Origin: Dromaius novaehollandiae
Lineage: Eukaryota; Chordata; Aves; Casuariiformes; Dromaiidae
Reading direction: 5' to 3'
NCBI RefSeq assembly: GCF_036370855.1
Contig: NC_088098.1
Location: 38,505,981-38,569,980, forward strand
Length of the DNA: 64,000 nt
Shown here: piece after piece, positions 1-15,689 of the stretch
How positions within the stretch are numbered: position 1 is the stretch's first letter
Layout of the letters: every line of letters starts with the position of its first letter
The notes under the pieces: model-generated
The model's database searches: none
What the model saw: only the letters and a program-made list of their open reading frames with translations
Told to the model about the DNA's origin: nothing
Program-made: the position numbers and the translations under genes

Positions 1-3000
1 TACCCAAGTTTAGGAAATCCTTTCCTCATTCAGAAGTTGCCAGACTAACGCAGGAAGAGCGAGTATCATTCTTTCAAACACAAACACCCGAATTTGAAAG
101 AACAGTAAAATAACACCAACCATTATCAAGTTTTTAACTTGATAACTTTTGAAAACATTTTAAGTTTTCAGGGTTTTCACTCTAAGACACCTTACAGCAG
201 TGCAGGAGGATCTTCCTAACATCTAGCGCCAAATTCAGTTTAAAAAGCACTGCAGCTCATTATCATGGCTACCACTCCCTCCCTTCATCAGTGTCAAACT
301 AGTCACCCATGCCAACGATTTGCCATTATCCCTAGGAATACATGTAACTGTTTTTTCATGCTGAATTCCTGTAATGGAAGATTTGTTTTTTGAAGTTGTA
401 TGGTGAATGTGAAACAAGATATGTCCCATACTCTGCTCCTGGTCCAGAACCAACTTTGGCAAATGTAGAGCCTTGTACAAAATCAGCACAGCGTATGCAC
501 AGAAGAAAAACCATATGTGGCAGAATTACAAAGCTAAAATTCTATACATTTTCTGTTGCTAAATATTTTACAATTGATTTTTGGCTTGGACATGTGCATT
601 CAATTCTAAATAAAATCTTGTATGTGTAAAATACTGTTTCAAGATCACAGATGATTCTGTGTAAGGAATCATGCTGAAACCTAGCCTTGCTCTATGCAGC
701 CACTGAAAACATGCTAGAGAAGAATTTTTCAAACTTCAAAAGCCTCAGAAGACATTCCAAAAATGCAGCTTTCTCCTGTCAAGACTGCAGGCAGTGATCC
801 TTTCAGGTGAATAAAGAAATGGAGCTCATGTGTTTATCCCCCATCTTATTGCAAAAGAATTAACTGAATGAAGAAGCTGTTTGCCTGTCTATGATCAGAG
901 CAGATTTAACACTTGTCAGCTGACCTCTTTTTGGAATTAATTCAGCCAATGTTGTAATGTGCTTTAAACATCCCCAAATCTCGGCCAAATATAGTTACAC
1001 ATTTCTCCAGCACAGAAACACATCAGTTAAACTATTAATGAATTTCCTGTAATGATTCATCACAACTTCCTGGTATGTAAAAGAACTGTAAAAGCCTGTG
1101 TTGAGCTGGGAAGGGGTTGTGAGGTGGAGGAGGGAATCAAACTAACAATGTTAATGCCCTCAGGCATCTACATAGGTAAATCTTCAGAATACTTCAAAAA
1201 ATTTTTATGGCAGTTCTCTTGCTCTCACCGACTTCAACCACATTTTGAGTAATTTAGAAGTTAGCAAAATTTCTGGCATTGATTCACAATAAACTACTGG
1301 ATGACATCTTACTCATGAAAATGCATTCATCTACATGGGAAGAATTCACTCATCTACATGGGAAGATTTCCCTACTAGAATTCTTCTATACATCAGTCTT
1401 GTAGATGAGGTAGGACAGAAAGATGAATGTTATTTCAGAAATAAAGAACGGGTTTTACCTACTCCTTTGGAAAATTTTCTTACCAAAACTTACAGCAACT
1501 CAATACAATACTGCAGTCTGCTTTTCCAGAACTGATTGTTTATATAGTTGAACACACTAATTAACATATTCAAAAGCAGCAAACAATAATAACAAGCTTT
1601 CACTAACCAATCAGAATGCTCTTGAAATTCCCAGTTAAATGCTACCGTAATTATTCCTCACACTGAGCATGGCTTTGGAGTCTCCCTTTTTTTCTAGGAG
1701 CAGTCTGATAAAGTGTATCAACTAGAATTACTGCACACAAGCTCAAGCACCCTCTCCACTGTGGCTGGTGGCTAAGCATCACAACAAATCTATACTCCAA
1801 AAGCAGCTACAGAACATAACCAAGAATCAACATGAAAATATTGAACAATCATTCTGATATACTGCAGATGGAATTGACAGATAAGCCTACTGTAAAGATT
1901 GCCCAATATTTTTCATTTAAAAGACTCCGTTCTGCTAGGATTTAACAGCACAGGCCAAATGCCAAATATTTTTGCAAACATTAAGCAATCCATGAGAAAG
2001 TGGGTGAATTAAATTATTTTCGCTAATATAAAATTCTAGAAACTTATTTTAGTAATTTCAAGTTTTGAAGAAAGAAGATTATATTTGACAGACACCATAC
2101 CTGTGTCAACCCCTACCTGAATTTGATCTATTTATATGCTGTAAAGCAATCTTTATTAACATTACTGAAGAGTCTTTTCCCATGTAGACCCTGCCTCAAG
2201 TGAGTTCACAGAACAGACAATGTTTACCTACTGAACTCAAAGTTTTCTTTATTCCGTATTGTTCAGGTATGGAATATATGCTTTTATAGCTGAATACACT
2301 CCTCCAACTCTGCTCTGCAGACAAGATTATCCCTATATTTAGGCGAGTTCCTTTCACAGTCATCATTGCATATATCCAGTGAGTATACAAACCTGGTTTA
2401 TTCTCAGTACAGACCTATGCTGTAAACTGAGTGAGGAAAAGGTCCTGAGAAAAAGACTATAAGATGATTATACATGCTTGCCTTTGGGCATAGCTGAGCA
2501 GACTATCCTCAACCTTCCTTTAAAACCACCAAAGCCTTGTTTGTATTACATTTTACAGTCACCAACTAAAAAACTATGCCATTTTACTGCATTATTTGAG
2601 CACTGCATAATCCTGAAGTTATTTTTCCATTTTCTAAAGTAAGAGAACGTTTGCTTGTTCTCTATTTGTAGACAGAGAAGTGACTCACAGAAAACGTTAT
2701 GGCCTAGCAAAAAAATAAATTTGGAGTTCTGGAATTCTCTCCTAGTGCTTTAGTCATTGAGTCCTCGTCACCTTCTGTGGCCCTCCCAGCCTGAACCAAA
2801 CAAGTTCACCATGTGGAAAGGGAGAGCAAAAGCAAAGAAAGGAATATGTCTGGGGAAGCAAAACTAAAAATAATTTTAGTAAGGTCAAGTCTCTTTGGGC
2901 TAGCCATTGGGATTCCTCCTCAAAATAAAACAGGAACAAAGTCACTACCCTAATATATTGCACATTAAACATCTTTCCTAGAGGCAATGGCAACTACATC

Positions 3001-6000
3001 ATTTCAAACTCTCCTGCTGCCTGAAAAATAACATTATCCCACACAGACACAGCCTTCAGCTATCTTGCCTTGCTCACTCATAACGCAACCCCTATACTAC
3101 TCACAGCATTCACTGTACCGTGATGTTTTGCATCTTCTATTTAAATGCTGGCTTTTATGTTTTTGTGTTTCTCATTATTCAGTGTTTCTCACAAGAAACA
3201 GATGCATGAACCTGGTTTGAACAATTCCTCTCTTCCTTCTACATTAAACAATAAATAAATAAATTATATATAAATTAATAATAAAATAGGTTGCAACACT
3301 TCAAAGATGAAAAAAATCATAGTATGTATCATTCACCATGATCTAATGAAAATGATTGCCAAATCTGATTTTGGTTTATATTGGCCTGTTACCAACAGCT
3401 GCAGAAAGGGAAGCTCTATCCTCTGGAGAAATGTTTTTCTTAAAAGGTCTCATAAAAATATAAATAATATATAGAATTTAATAATAATAAAAAGCAGTAG
3501 GGTTCCAGTGAAAGATTATATAATTTACCAGTAGAACTTGACCTTTTTATAGGTTTTTGAACCATTTCATATAACTCTACAGAAGCAATATAATTATCTT
3601 TTAAATCTTATAGGATTTTTGAAAATAAAGCTGTGGAAAGAGTATTCTCTTTGTTTACATTTTCTAGAGTCTGTCCATAAAAACGGACACCACAGAACAT
3701 CAGTTTCCTTTGGAACAATTAACTATTTTTTTAGATAACATTGTGTGTGTCATAATGCAGTAGTGACTGCACAAAAAACAGTAAAATAGTTTCCATCCTG
3801 TTTTAGTATTTCCTGACCAAAAGGCATAGTTCTCAAATACAGAAGGATTTTCCTTATGTCAGCCAAATCCATTCCTAGTCAGAACCGCACTTAAGCCTCT
3901 GCTTGTTGTTTTAACCTGTTCTTGAGTTCCAGAGTTAATCTTCCCGATGTAGCAGTTGTAAATATAAATGCTGTCTTGAAAAAAAGATGTTTTACCTAAT
4001 CAGGACTTTAAATTAAATCCCACTTCACTATCTTCGACTTACCTGTCCCCCATTAACAACTCTGAACCAGTTGGCCAGTAATAAGTAAGCTATACCAAAG
4101 GACAGAGAGTTTGAAAACAGTTACATCTCTACCCAACTGTGAAAATAAGGGGCCATACAGACAGAGAAGAAAGCTGTAATGGAAGCTAAAGACTTTGTGA
4201 CAGCAAGGAATCTGCTCTCAGAAGAGACTTTATAATATGCCAACAGCAGGAAAAAGGTGAATTGGAACTGGGAGTCAATCATAAGACATACATTCACAGA
4301 AAATGAGATTTCCTTAGTTCCAATACTCACAGAACTGCTTCAGGTTTGTTTCCATTTTTACTGAGGTACAATTCATAAGGGATGAAACATTCCATCTACT
4401 GATAAATGTAATTAACAAAATACTATATACTAGTAGGGCCAATATATAAATATAGCCAATAAGATAGAACTATCATAACCTTATAAAGCAGGATATTCAG
4501 AGAGTCCACAAAGCTCTACTTGAACTACTAGGTGGGATCTGAATTAAACAAGTAAAAGCAAGAACACTGTGAACTAAATACTGAGATCTGGACTGTAGCC
4601 CTCTTTAATAAAGTCTTGAAGACCAAGCAGAGAAAATCTTCTTGACTTTCCTAACTACAGGTTAGGAACACTAATACATGCACGTATGTATGTATATATG
4701 TGCATCTGTATATTCACATAGATAAAAACTCCACCTGAAGTTTGAAAGGACCACACTAGGATTACAAATGTTCTCATCCGCTATCTCAGACTGACAATTC
4801 ACACCTGTTTTTGTAATGCACATAATTGCCACACTGGCACTATACTTGTCTGAACAGCAGAACTGCAAAAAAGAATTTCTATCACACATTTTCCTTTAAC
4901 CTCCACTACTGCCAAGACTTTTACTTTCAGAGACAACGTTTTGGTTTCCGGAGGCAGGATTTTGCTCACAGTATGATTAGAAACCATAACAATTACATTG
5001 TTATTTTAGAACAGCATTGCTGGTAAATACAAAAAAAATAAAATTTGCAATGTTTGTTCACAATAATTACTAATGCGCACATCCTGACCTATATACTCAA
5101 GGAATGCACAAACAGTAGCAGCATAAGACAAGAGTGTAATAATTTTCTTCACGCTGTTTTATAAAGTTGGCTATTACTAGTTTAACAAAAGCAGAAATTA
5201 TTTCGAAGACCACTGCATTTATCTTATATAAATTTGTCAGGATTTCAGTGCAAGGTAAGTTGCTCTAATGAAATTCAAACCCAGCATGAACTAAATCTGT
5301 ACCTCTCTAGAGACTAACAGGTACATTTCTTCTACTAAATGCCCCAGACCCTTTAAATTGTTGAGAACACAAAATCACTGAAATTTTGCTGGCTTTTCAT
5401 TTCAATAAGTGATGTATGCTACCAAGCATCCACAGAAAAGTTGCTAGGGCAGCTACTAGAGGTAGCATTAACAGTAGAGAGGTATTTATAACAGTCATTG
5501 TACTTGAAACTGTAGCAGAATGGCTCATTTTATTATAAAAGCATTGGAAAGCCATTGATTCAAAAGTACTACAACAGCCAGTCACTGGCTCAATGATAGG
5601 CAAGATACTGACACGCAAAGAGGTGGGATTAAAGACTGAGGAAACAGAAAATTAAGAACTCGGAGACTCTAGAAGTTAGTTTTGGGAGATACTTTCAGCT
5701 GTCAAAAAACCTGGATTAAGGTGGAGGCCTACTGCAAGAGTGAGTTCTACCAGCTACATCAGCTGTTTCCAAAATACAATAAATCCAGTTATTAGAGAAG
5801 TCATTTTAAAAACATCAACATGCCCTTCTCACTTAAATATTAAGGAAGTGGCAATCACAACAAAAACTATAAATCTGGGTAGATCAGCCTGCAGTTTAAA
5901 ACCAACCAACACCTTCCATCCTTAAAACAATGAATATCCCTGATAGAAAACACATGTAATACAAAATGCCTTTGCCAGTTTTAAGGCTTGGTTGGTTATG

Positions 6001-9000
6001 TTTTGATAAACTAAAATTATGAAACTATATTCTTTCCTTCATTCTATAATAGTACTGGTTCATTTTCCACCAAGATGCAATTTTCCCTTTTATCAGAAAC
6101 TTTCTTCTTTTTAACTCCCCCACTTAGTTTGTTCTGCTATTGAGGCACCAACTTAAACATGCAATGACTAACCAAGGAGACCCTGTAGCTGCAATGCATC
6201 AAACCAATTTTGTTGAACATTCATGGGTCACAGACACCAGTCTCATATGCCTTTTATGGAGACAAATGACAAACCTGTCCATTTCTTTCTCCAAACAGCA
6301 CAGGCATCCTATCACCTAGTCAAGCAGGAGAACAACTTTGTCTTGCTGACAAAAGGTTCAGTCCAAGCCTAGAATATAACCACTACAAACCTTCATGGTC
6401 AAAAGATAAAGACGCCTGAGGTGTGTAAATCCATTTGTTTAATATCAAATAATACCATATAATGAACTAAAGCATTTGGTGCGGTATAGCAAAGTTAATG
6501 TTCAATACTTGGGCTGAAATCTTACCCCACTTCATTTCAACCCAAAAAGTTGTTGATGACATTTATTATATGCCATTTACTGTGTACAATTGATTTTTAA
6601 AATTATAAAAATATGAATCACAGAATAGTTATTAAGTAAAATGACTTCATCTTTCATTTTAAGGGAAAAGAAGTTTGGAAGACCAGAACTTCATCCTGCA
6701 AGTGGTCAAAGCTTAGCTGCCAGTTCAACAGAACACTTCAACATGTGCTTAATTTTAAGCACACACAAAATCAAGAGTAAATCGCCTATTTAAGTGATTT
6801 CCCAGACTAATGCCATGATGTTCAAGATGAAACCCAGACATGCTTGCACATCAATTATGTCTTAAAATTCAAACAGAAATTTGAAGACAGACACTAAACC
6901 TAGAATTTAAAGTGCAAGAAAACTGTTTTGCCAAAAAACAAGGAGACAAAAAAGGTTCTTCTTAAAACAAATCTGTATTAAATTCAGGATACTGCAAAAC
7001 TGCTGTCAGGAAAAATAGCACATCAGCTGGGATAATAACAAAATGATCTCAAATAACTTTTCCACCTCTTAACCACCATAATTCTCCAAAAATTAAAATA
7101 CTCCTGTGACCAATTACAAATAATTACCACAGGGGTGGATGATTGCCAACTGCCAGTGATAAAAAGATAAAAAAAAAAAAAGACAGCTTTCTTGAAAAGT
7201 ACAGAGAATTTTTGAATACCTCTAAGAATATGGACTAAAGATTAAGTCTCCTTGTGGTATTAAGTGTCTAAAAAACAAAGACAAAACAAAATTTTATACC
7301 TACATGTTTGTATACTTCAAAAACTTCTTTTACCTTAAGGATTTTTACCACTACTTAGAAGGAAAATCTGTGACTGCAAAGACTTTTACCAAACACTAGT
7401 TACTATATGCTTAATTTCCCTTGATCTTACAGTAGACAGCATATAAAAGACTAATATATCTTGTGAACATTTATGTTCTGAAAAATTAAGTAGGCCAATA
7501 AAAATATGATTAGAAGAAATTATTCTTCCTTCTCTTTAAGACCACTGTGAACAGCCTGACACTATTTGAGATCCTTAAACACTCTATCTCAGTGCTATGA
7601 CAGGCACTGATGAAGCCTCTGATACAAAATCATTAGGAACTCAGCCAGTGTTCCTTATTACTGCAGCTTTTTACAGTACTCTTCTGTGGCCTTCCTGTAG
7701 CCTTCCTATATGAAACTTCATGTTCTCAAAAGCATGAAAGAGAATTTTCTCCCTGAAAGAGAATTGTCTTAGCCATTCATCAGGTTTCAGCTTTTCATTT
7801 CCGTTGCTTTAAAATCCCACACACTATCCAGACCCCTAATATTGGAGTGGAATCCCTGTGCTTTTATCAAAGAAAGCATTTTAGCGTGGTGGAAGTCATT
7901 CCTGAAGAAGAATTATTTTTCTTAAGATAAGGATTAAACAGTCAAAAAGACTATTACTGCTATATAACTAGTACTCTATACATTATCAGAACCAGAAACA
8001 CAAACTTCAAGAGATACTTCAGCAACTTGTTCAAAGAGTAGATATACTAAAAGAAACAATTTAGTATGCTATACACTGATGAAAATATACACCTATTTGT
8101 ACTTATATAATACCTATACAATACAAAGGGTACAGCTATTAGTACCTGCACAAACCTATACAATAAACTACACTTATTTTCATTTCAGAAATAAGGCTGC
8201 ATGATATTGTGCAGTATACTTTACACATATTAACAAAGTTTACATACTATTCAGCACTAGGCTAAAAGATTGTTCTCCTCTATTTACGACATTTTTCAGG
8301 AGCATGATATATACTTAAGATTCACCTGAAAACACTAAGAAACTTATATTAATGTGCTTATGTTTAAAAATTACTCCAGTTTGTTCTACTACATATAATG
8401 GGGAGAAAACAAAACAGTAAGCATAATGACTGACCACTGGGTTTGGAGATTACCTCCTATAAATTAAGCAACAAATCTGTTTGTAAATGGGCAATAGGAA
8501 TAGCACTCTGGACACTAAACAAGTATAATTTTGCCATGCAACAAGTATATACATATAAATATGTGTAAGAACATGTAACAAAGTATATGCTTCTAAAACA
8601 AAGAATTTATTTATGTCAAAAGGAAGATTCCCTTCCGAAGAAAATTAAAAGCCTCTTAGTGTTAATTTTAAGAAGCAAAGTAGTATGTATACATAGATGT
8701 ATGTATACATACATAATTAAAATGGGATCTCTGCTGACTACAAAATGCTGAGCCTTTTGTAGACAGGAGATTGAACTAACCTACTGGCATAAAGACTGAA
8801 AGCATAGAGAAATTTCAGAATTTTCAAAAAACAGCAGGAAACAATATACATTTATAATATATAATTGGATAATTTTCAAGCTTTGTGCCATCACTTCAGT
8901 CAAAAATTCTGTAAAGAAAATCATAAAACATAAGAATTTGCGTTTTGCTTGATTAGATAGCATTCTGTTTCTAACACTACTGATTTAACAGATGGAAATA

Positions 9001-12000
9001 GCTTTTTAAAAGTGCTTTAGTCATCATAAAGTACTAACAATTACATCAATTAAACACATTTGTAGAACTAAAAAACTTGTGGCTTCATGTTCTTTCTATA
9101 TAGCTATTTCTAAAGGTTTTTCTGACAAAATGCCATTTAATTATAGCAACTTATGCAACATATCATGTTAAGGAAGTAAATAAACCAAATCATCACTGCA
9201 GCTTGAATCCATTTTGTCATGTTGATAAATACTGCCAATAAAAAGTTCATATTAGAATGCCTGTACACATTTACATAACCGCATGTTGCATTCACCATTT
9301 TTAATTATTTCCAATGCATGAAAGGTCCTCATGTTTCAGCCCTTGCATCAGGTTAAAGGCCCTCTGGAAACAATGGTTACTGTAAGAATGCATATAGGTT
9401 CAATACGCTCTCTACATAAAATTCTTGAATAGCCTTGCTTAGCACTGATTTAAAAGCAAGTTTTTGTTCCTGTGCGATCACTAGTTTATACTGGAAAGGG
9501 CACGTGAGTGAAAGAATGACTAGGTGAGTATAAAGGAATTACATTACTACAAGAAATACCCATTAGTAGAACTACAACCAACAGTATGATATCCCAAATA
9601 TTACCCTAATATATTTTTATTTGCCTATTTGCTCGTGATAAAAAGCAAACTGCAAAAATCCCCACAAGTTTCTGCACTGGATCAATAAGTTTATAGAAAT
9701 CATACTGGCAGAAATAAGGTCTAAAGAAAAGTTGAGTAAGGAGAACTAAAAGGAAACATACTATCCCCTCAGATCCTAAATACAGAGGGCATAAACCCTT
9801 TCTTTGCAGTTATGGCTGAAGGAAACCATGTTTCCCCAAGATGAATCAGAATCTGAAGTGCAAGCATCAGGAAAAAAGTATCTGTAGAAATCAACAACAC
9901 TGAAACAGCACTCCGTAACGAGAAGAACTTGTCTCTATCATCATAAAACGACTGGACAGCACTTCATAAGAGATTGTAAAAACACTAAGAATCTGTATAG
10001 GAATGCCTTTCCTCTTCTCTGATCCTACCACTCTGATTGAAAGGTAACTGTTCATAGGAAGAGGAAAACAGGAATTCAGACACTTTCTGTGCACCATCAT
10101 TGAGGGAGAAAAAGACAAATAAGTTTTAGAGAAAGTTCCTTTTAAAATATCTTAAAGTTCCTATAATGAAGGAAGCCAATCAAGGATTTCAGATTAGTCC
10201 AACTTCTGACTTTTCCTTGATTATGATTCAATACAAAATCACCGAGACAGCAAATTCTTTGCAGAATATTTACAAATATCTCTTGGGCTAGATACCAGAT
10301 ACCTTATGAATATAAGGACCTCAAAGATACCATTTTTCTTACGTCACTTTTTTCTTATCCTGACTGTTTCCTGTGACCATATGATAATATGATACCTTGG
10401 CTAAATATCACATTGAAACCTATACAATATTCACAAGAAGTTGTGAACTCATCCTCCAACAACGCTCCATCTCAATCAGTATGAAGTTCTCATCCCCAAA
10501 GCAAATCATTTAAGATTTTTAACATCGTAAACAAAATGTGACAGATAGCACTTTATGTATTAACTAAATAGAAGGACTGAATGTTGCCTACCAGTTTTCT
10601 CAAACAAAACTAATTCTCCCACTGTTATTATCATGGACTATGTATGTTAGGCTAATTTCCACTTCCAGTTACACCAAAGTAAATTCAGAGTAAATCCATT
10701 AACCAAATTTTTCTAGAGTCATTGGGAAATGAATCTGGCATATGCACATATGTAGCAGCGTCTATTTCTGAAATGATAGGACAGATCATCTCTGTGGCAT
10801 TTATGTCAGAGTCATGACAAAATGCTTTTCCGAGATTAATAAGTGACAGAAAGAAGGCTGTTTTCAATGGAAAAAGGAAGCCAAGAGCTGGCTTGTTTCC
10901 ATGGAAACAGTAGCAGCAGCAGGCAGAACAGCTGTAGAGGAAAAGGCAGAAGTTAGGGAGGCAGAAATCTATCTTATTTTACCTCACTGATATGCCAGTA
11001 CCATCAGATACCATCTAAATTTAAGGTAGATCAAGCCAGTTTATGTTGAACAGGTAATTTATTAAGCAACAACTTACAATTAAGCCTTCTTACAGCCAGC
11101 ATTCCAGACATAAATTAATAGAAATCACTTATAATGTGATTTAGTCAGCCCATGTACACAAGAAGCTATGGATTATATGAATATCTGTAATAGCGATGCA
11201 TTATCATTTCTGTCATTAGATACAAATCTTGCTTTAAAAGGAACTACAGCTCCCACAGACTAAATGCTTCAAGCAGAATGACTGGTTTTAGCCAGTTTAA
11301 ACTAATGGTCTCTTTTCCCACCTAAAAATAAATTCAACTCTTTGATTACAAAAATGGCAAAAGGAATTCCCTCCCTTTCAGTTTCTTATCATCCTTACTA
11401 TTTTCTTTGTACACTTTTATAATCATTTCCAGATAGAAAAACTCTGCATAACTCATAAATTATTAGAAGGTAACTCCTAACATGTACTTCCTTTCCTTGC
11501 TGAAGATGAAATGAAGAGTAAAAGACTTGCATTTACAAATTAAAGGGCTTTTCTATTATTTTTTAAGCAAGCAGATAAACTCTGATCTTTTACTATTAAT
11601 CTACATACGTGTATTCTAAGCTGAATGTACTTTCACTTCATTCATTGCGACTCAGTTGGACTATCCCAGCAGTGTTGCTTACACCAAAAATAAAAACTGT
11701 CTTGTATCACAAACAGCCTAAGTCCTAAATATACTCCACCCAAATCATTCACCCTGGTATACAACAGGTATCTAGCTACCAGATCACCAAATAAAGAGGT
11801 AAAACGTCTTTAGTAAGAATGTTCTCTAATAGTGAGTTCTGTGACTTCACCATTTGAGCAGATATACAAAATCATGTTTTCTCCCTCTCCCACCCTGTTC
11901 ATTTCAAGTGATTCTACCTATCACCAGCATCACAAAATGTTCGAAGCTGGCTTAGACACTATGGGACACTGACAGGAGTCTCCATCAATGTAACTTTACA

Positions 12001-15000
12001 TAAAGCAGTATATACGGACTTCATACTTCCATCCAACATCAAATATTGCCTACTGCTCAAGTCCAGTCCCTCATGTCAGGATGAAGTGGGATAAGATCAG
12101 GATTTTTAAGAACACTTACAAGATCTAAGTATCGTAAGTCCCAGATCTGAAGGCTCTTGGAGGTTTTATTTCCATTTCAGTGAATACTTACAAATACGTA
12201 CAGGGAACTTTACAAATACTTGCCAATTAGTTTTTATCTTTCCCTTGTAAATCAAGTAATTATGATGTAACTCATAGATAAAGAATGCATAGCAAAGGGG
12301 TTATGTAACTTGCCTTCAGCTGCTGGAAATGAAAAGAGAATTAGAAGCAGTATCTGCTGGAGTGCACTAGGCCACATTGACTCTTCTGTTGCTTAGCTAC
12401 CCAACTTTGTAGTCACTGTCCCCTTATCTGTGAACAGATTTACGGTCTTCTCAAAAAGTGAAAGGCATATGGCTATGAAGTTCACGAATCTCAGGCCCAC
12501 TTTTGAGTTCCTGCAGTGAGTACATGAGCAATCCGTAAACCTTAGGAAACATCAATGAAAGATGCTAATTATTTCTTTATACAGAATCATATTTCAACTA
12601 TCATTGAAACGTAAAAGGCCTAAAAAGCTTAATTAATTTGAAACACTGACACTGTAGCTCCTTCTGGGCATCTGCAGACACTCTTTCAAACTCAGTGCTT
12701 AATTATGACTTTTGCACTTTCTGACAAACTATTTAGACATAGCTTTGGATTTCGCTGTTCTAAAGTATAATGAATACTTCGCACTTATGAACCAATTGCC
12801 ATCAAAGGATGTCATTTACAGATATTGACTAATCGAACTCACAATACACACGTATGATTCAGATAAGAATGATAGTATCTGTTTCATAGATCCTTAAAGC
12901 AAAGCACAGAAAGATTTAGTTGGTTGCCCAGTACCTCTCCTTCTATGAGAGTATCTTATGTCGGTATCTTTCTATATCTACATAATAGTATTCTGTCAAA
13001 TAGCAGGGTGCGAATGATTGCTCTATTACTTAAGATGGCAGTGAAAGGAGTACCACTGTACTATTTAATCTCAATTCAGTCTACGAAATCCAAAATGATT
13101 AAATGAAAACAGAAATAACATTCAGACATAATTCCTGGACTTGAGGTACAAAATGTTGCAGGTTTCAAAGAAACTGTATATAAGTGTATTACAGCACACA
13201 TCTACAAAAAGCAAGATTAGTAGATGTCACTATCTGAATATAAAACCACATACAGTAGAAGTTGAAAATCTTTCAGAATCTCAGATGAAGTACACCTTTT
13301 TGTTAACAAACTAGTTTTAGTATTTATATAACATCATTGGATGGTCTTGCTAGAATAATCTTGCGCGTGCACTATCCCCCAATAGGTTACCATGGCAACT
13401 TATATTTGAATTTCTGTAAATTTCTATTTTTAGAGATCCTAGTTCAGGATGAAGAAAGTCACAAATACTAAGGGCCAATTCACTAATAAAAAATATCCAA
13501 TTTTTGTCATTATCACACTTCCCAAAACAGACATTGTTGAAGTTAAATCAGGCAGGAATCCTAAAAAAAAAAAAACAACCACTATTGCAATTATTAAGAA
13601 AGTTTACCACTAAGCATTCTCACCATAATTTAAGCAGTATATGAGCCACTAACACTGTGAGGCAAAGGCTGATGTCCACAGAGTTTTGTCTTGATTTCAG
13701 TAAGGCCAGGATTTCACCCAAAATGGTTTTAGAGCTACACATCATTTCAGCTGACACAAAACAAAACTGTACTTGCCAGAATACTCAGAAAGTAGTATCT
13801 CTGTTTCAGGGGTGAGGAAATGCTGAATTGAAAGTAACATCTCAGTTCCAAACTAAGGTTACCATAAGCTTAAATTGTTTATTATGTGTACAAGTGTGCT
13901 TATTAAGTGTATGCTAGTCCTTAAACACAAATTTATTTACTGCTTTAAAAACTGCCAGCAATTCTCAAAACTGTCTTACTACCTGAAAGATCAACATACA
14001 GGGTAGCAGTCTTGAGGAAAATTAAAACACTTTGACAGTTATTACAGCTCTGACACTCTCTTACTCAGATGAAATCTGAACATAAAGCTTAACACCAGTT
14101 CTTACATTATAAAAAGGCATATCTGTTATCTTCTAAAAGACGAATATTGCCACTTTACAAGTTTATACTATTCAGTTTGCAGATTCAAAATGTTTTTACT
14201 CAAACCACTGATGATAATGTTCAAGATATTCTAGTAAGAACGGACAATTTGTAGGACAGCGCTTACAGGTGCTATCAAGGAGTTCAAGCAGACTGAAAAC
14301 ACAAGCGGTAGCTATAATCTTGTGGTGTAATTGCAATCAGCATGCCTATCTCCACTTTTTGCCTGGTATCTTCCATTTAACTTTTACTTTATATTCATCG
14401 TATCTCTCACAAAATTGAGGGGAAAGACTCTGTACTGTAAAAGCCACAGACCCAGTGCGGCCAGCACACCTTTACAGAAATAGCAGGCGATGGAACTGCA
14501 GCGGAACCACCATGCAAGTTACTATTTTGTCAGATAACTGACAGCAACATTTACTTTAAAATTCAGACAGGAAAGATGTGAGCAACACGTGTATATCACT
14601 GATGAGCAAAAATAGACACTTCTGGTAGTTTTTCTTCAGAACTAATCTTGCACTAAAAGTGTATTTCAGTATCATGTGGAGCCAGCTGTCAAGGGAAAAC
14701 AAACTGGTGCACAATTTTTGAAAATGTAAACAATGCTGGCACTTGGCAAAGGACACTAATTACTATGAGGCCTTTCATGGGTTGTTAAATTAACTTATCC
14801 CACTATGTTCATAAGAGTCGATAACTTTTTCACAGACACTGGATCAGGCCATAAGGTACTCCTTGGGGAATCACTTAACATATGCTTATGTTTGCATCTA
14901 TGAGATTTCCAGAGAAATTTGTATGACTGATCTGGAGATGACTCTGACAGTAATTGCACTTTTTGCAGGATGAGGCTTAGGTCTGAATGCTTCACACACA

Positions 15001-15689
15001 ATCCCGGTACATATGTTGCAGAATGGTTATTAGCATTTCAAAAATCAAACATATTTCCCATTACAATTTCTTCCTTTTTTGCATATCACAGGGAGGATTT
15101 GTTGCCGGTTGCTTTGTTCACTGTTAAACTTGAGAAAACCACTGTATTTTTCCCCCTTCAAAGGAATTACAAGGTTTACTTGCTCCAAAGCCACAGAAAA
15201 GCTTAGAATCCCCACCACCACTAACAGCGACTGAAACGCAGGAGCAGAATCAGAATCATTCTCAAAAGCAGAAAACATTCAGTGGCAAAAACTAAAATCC
15301 CTATCTAACAAGGGCAACTTTGCAAAGCCTTTCACGCCCTCATGCTCCAACCAGGGGGTCGGCGACAGCCACTCGGAGGAGCCGGTGGCAGGAGCACCAG
15401 GCACACGACCTCCGCGACGACGCCCAACGCGGCGCCCCCCGAAGCGCCTGCCCACGCGGCGGGGGCGAGGGCCGCCACCGTCGCCCACCCCAGCGGATCA
15501 AACACCGGGCGCCTCCACCCGCCCTGCTGCCCAGAGCGGAGCGGGCAGCGCGCGCGCCTCGCCCCGACGCCCCCACCGGCTCGTGAGGCGCGCGGCGCCC
15601 CCCAACGGTCACCAACGGCTGCCGCGGGCGGCCCCGCCCCGCCCCGGCCCGGGCGCCCCAGCCGGGCGGGCGGCAGCAGCGGCGCTTAC
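1..15689 (-). other. KCNC2: KCNC2 first coding intron (5' part only)
   Basis: This 15.7-kb stretch follows the donor at 15684-15689 (GTAAGC on the minus strand) and contains no further KCNC2 exon. I looked for the S1-S6 membrane segments and the pore signature and saw none, so the next exon lies beyond the left edge. The DNA is AT-rich, with scattered short open frames that resemble no protein I know. Small features include an 18-bp perfect palindrome at 8697-8714, an AT-rich simple tract near 3247-3290 and a 23-bp-spaced direct repeat near 1327-1366. A very long intron after the T1-encoding exon is what I recall for KCNC2 in other vertebrates. Confidence 0.75.

Noticed and set aside
8697..8714. 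18-bp perfect palindrome ATGTATGTATACATACAT
   Set aside because: It is part of an AT-rich (ATGT/ACAT) simple tract, so the symmetry is expected by composition.
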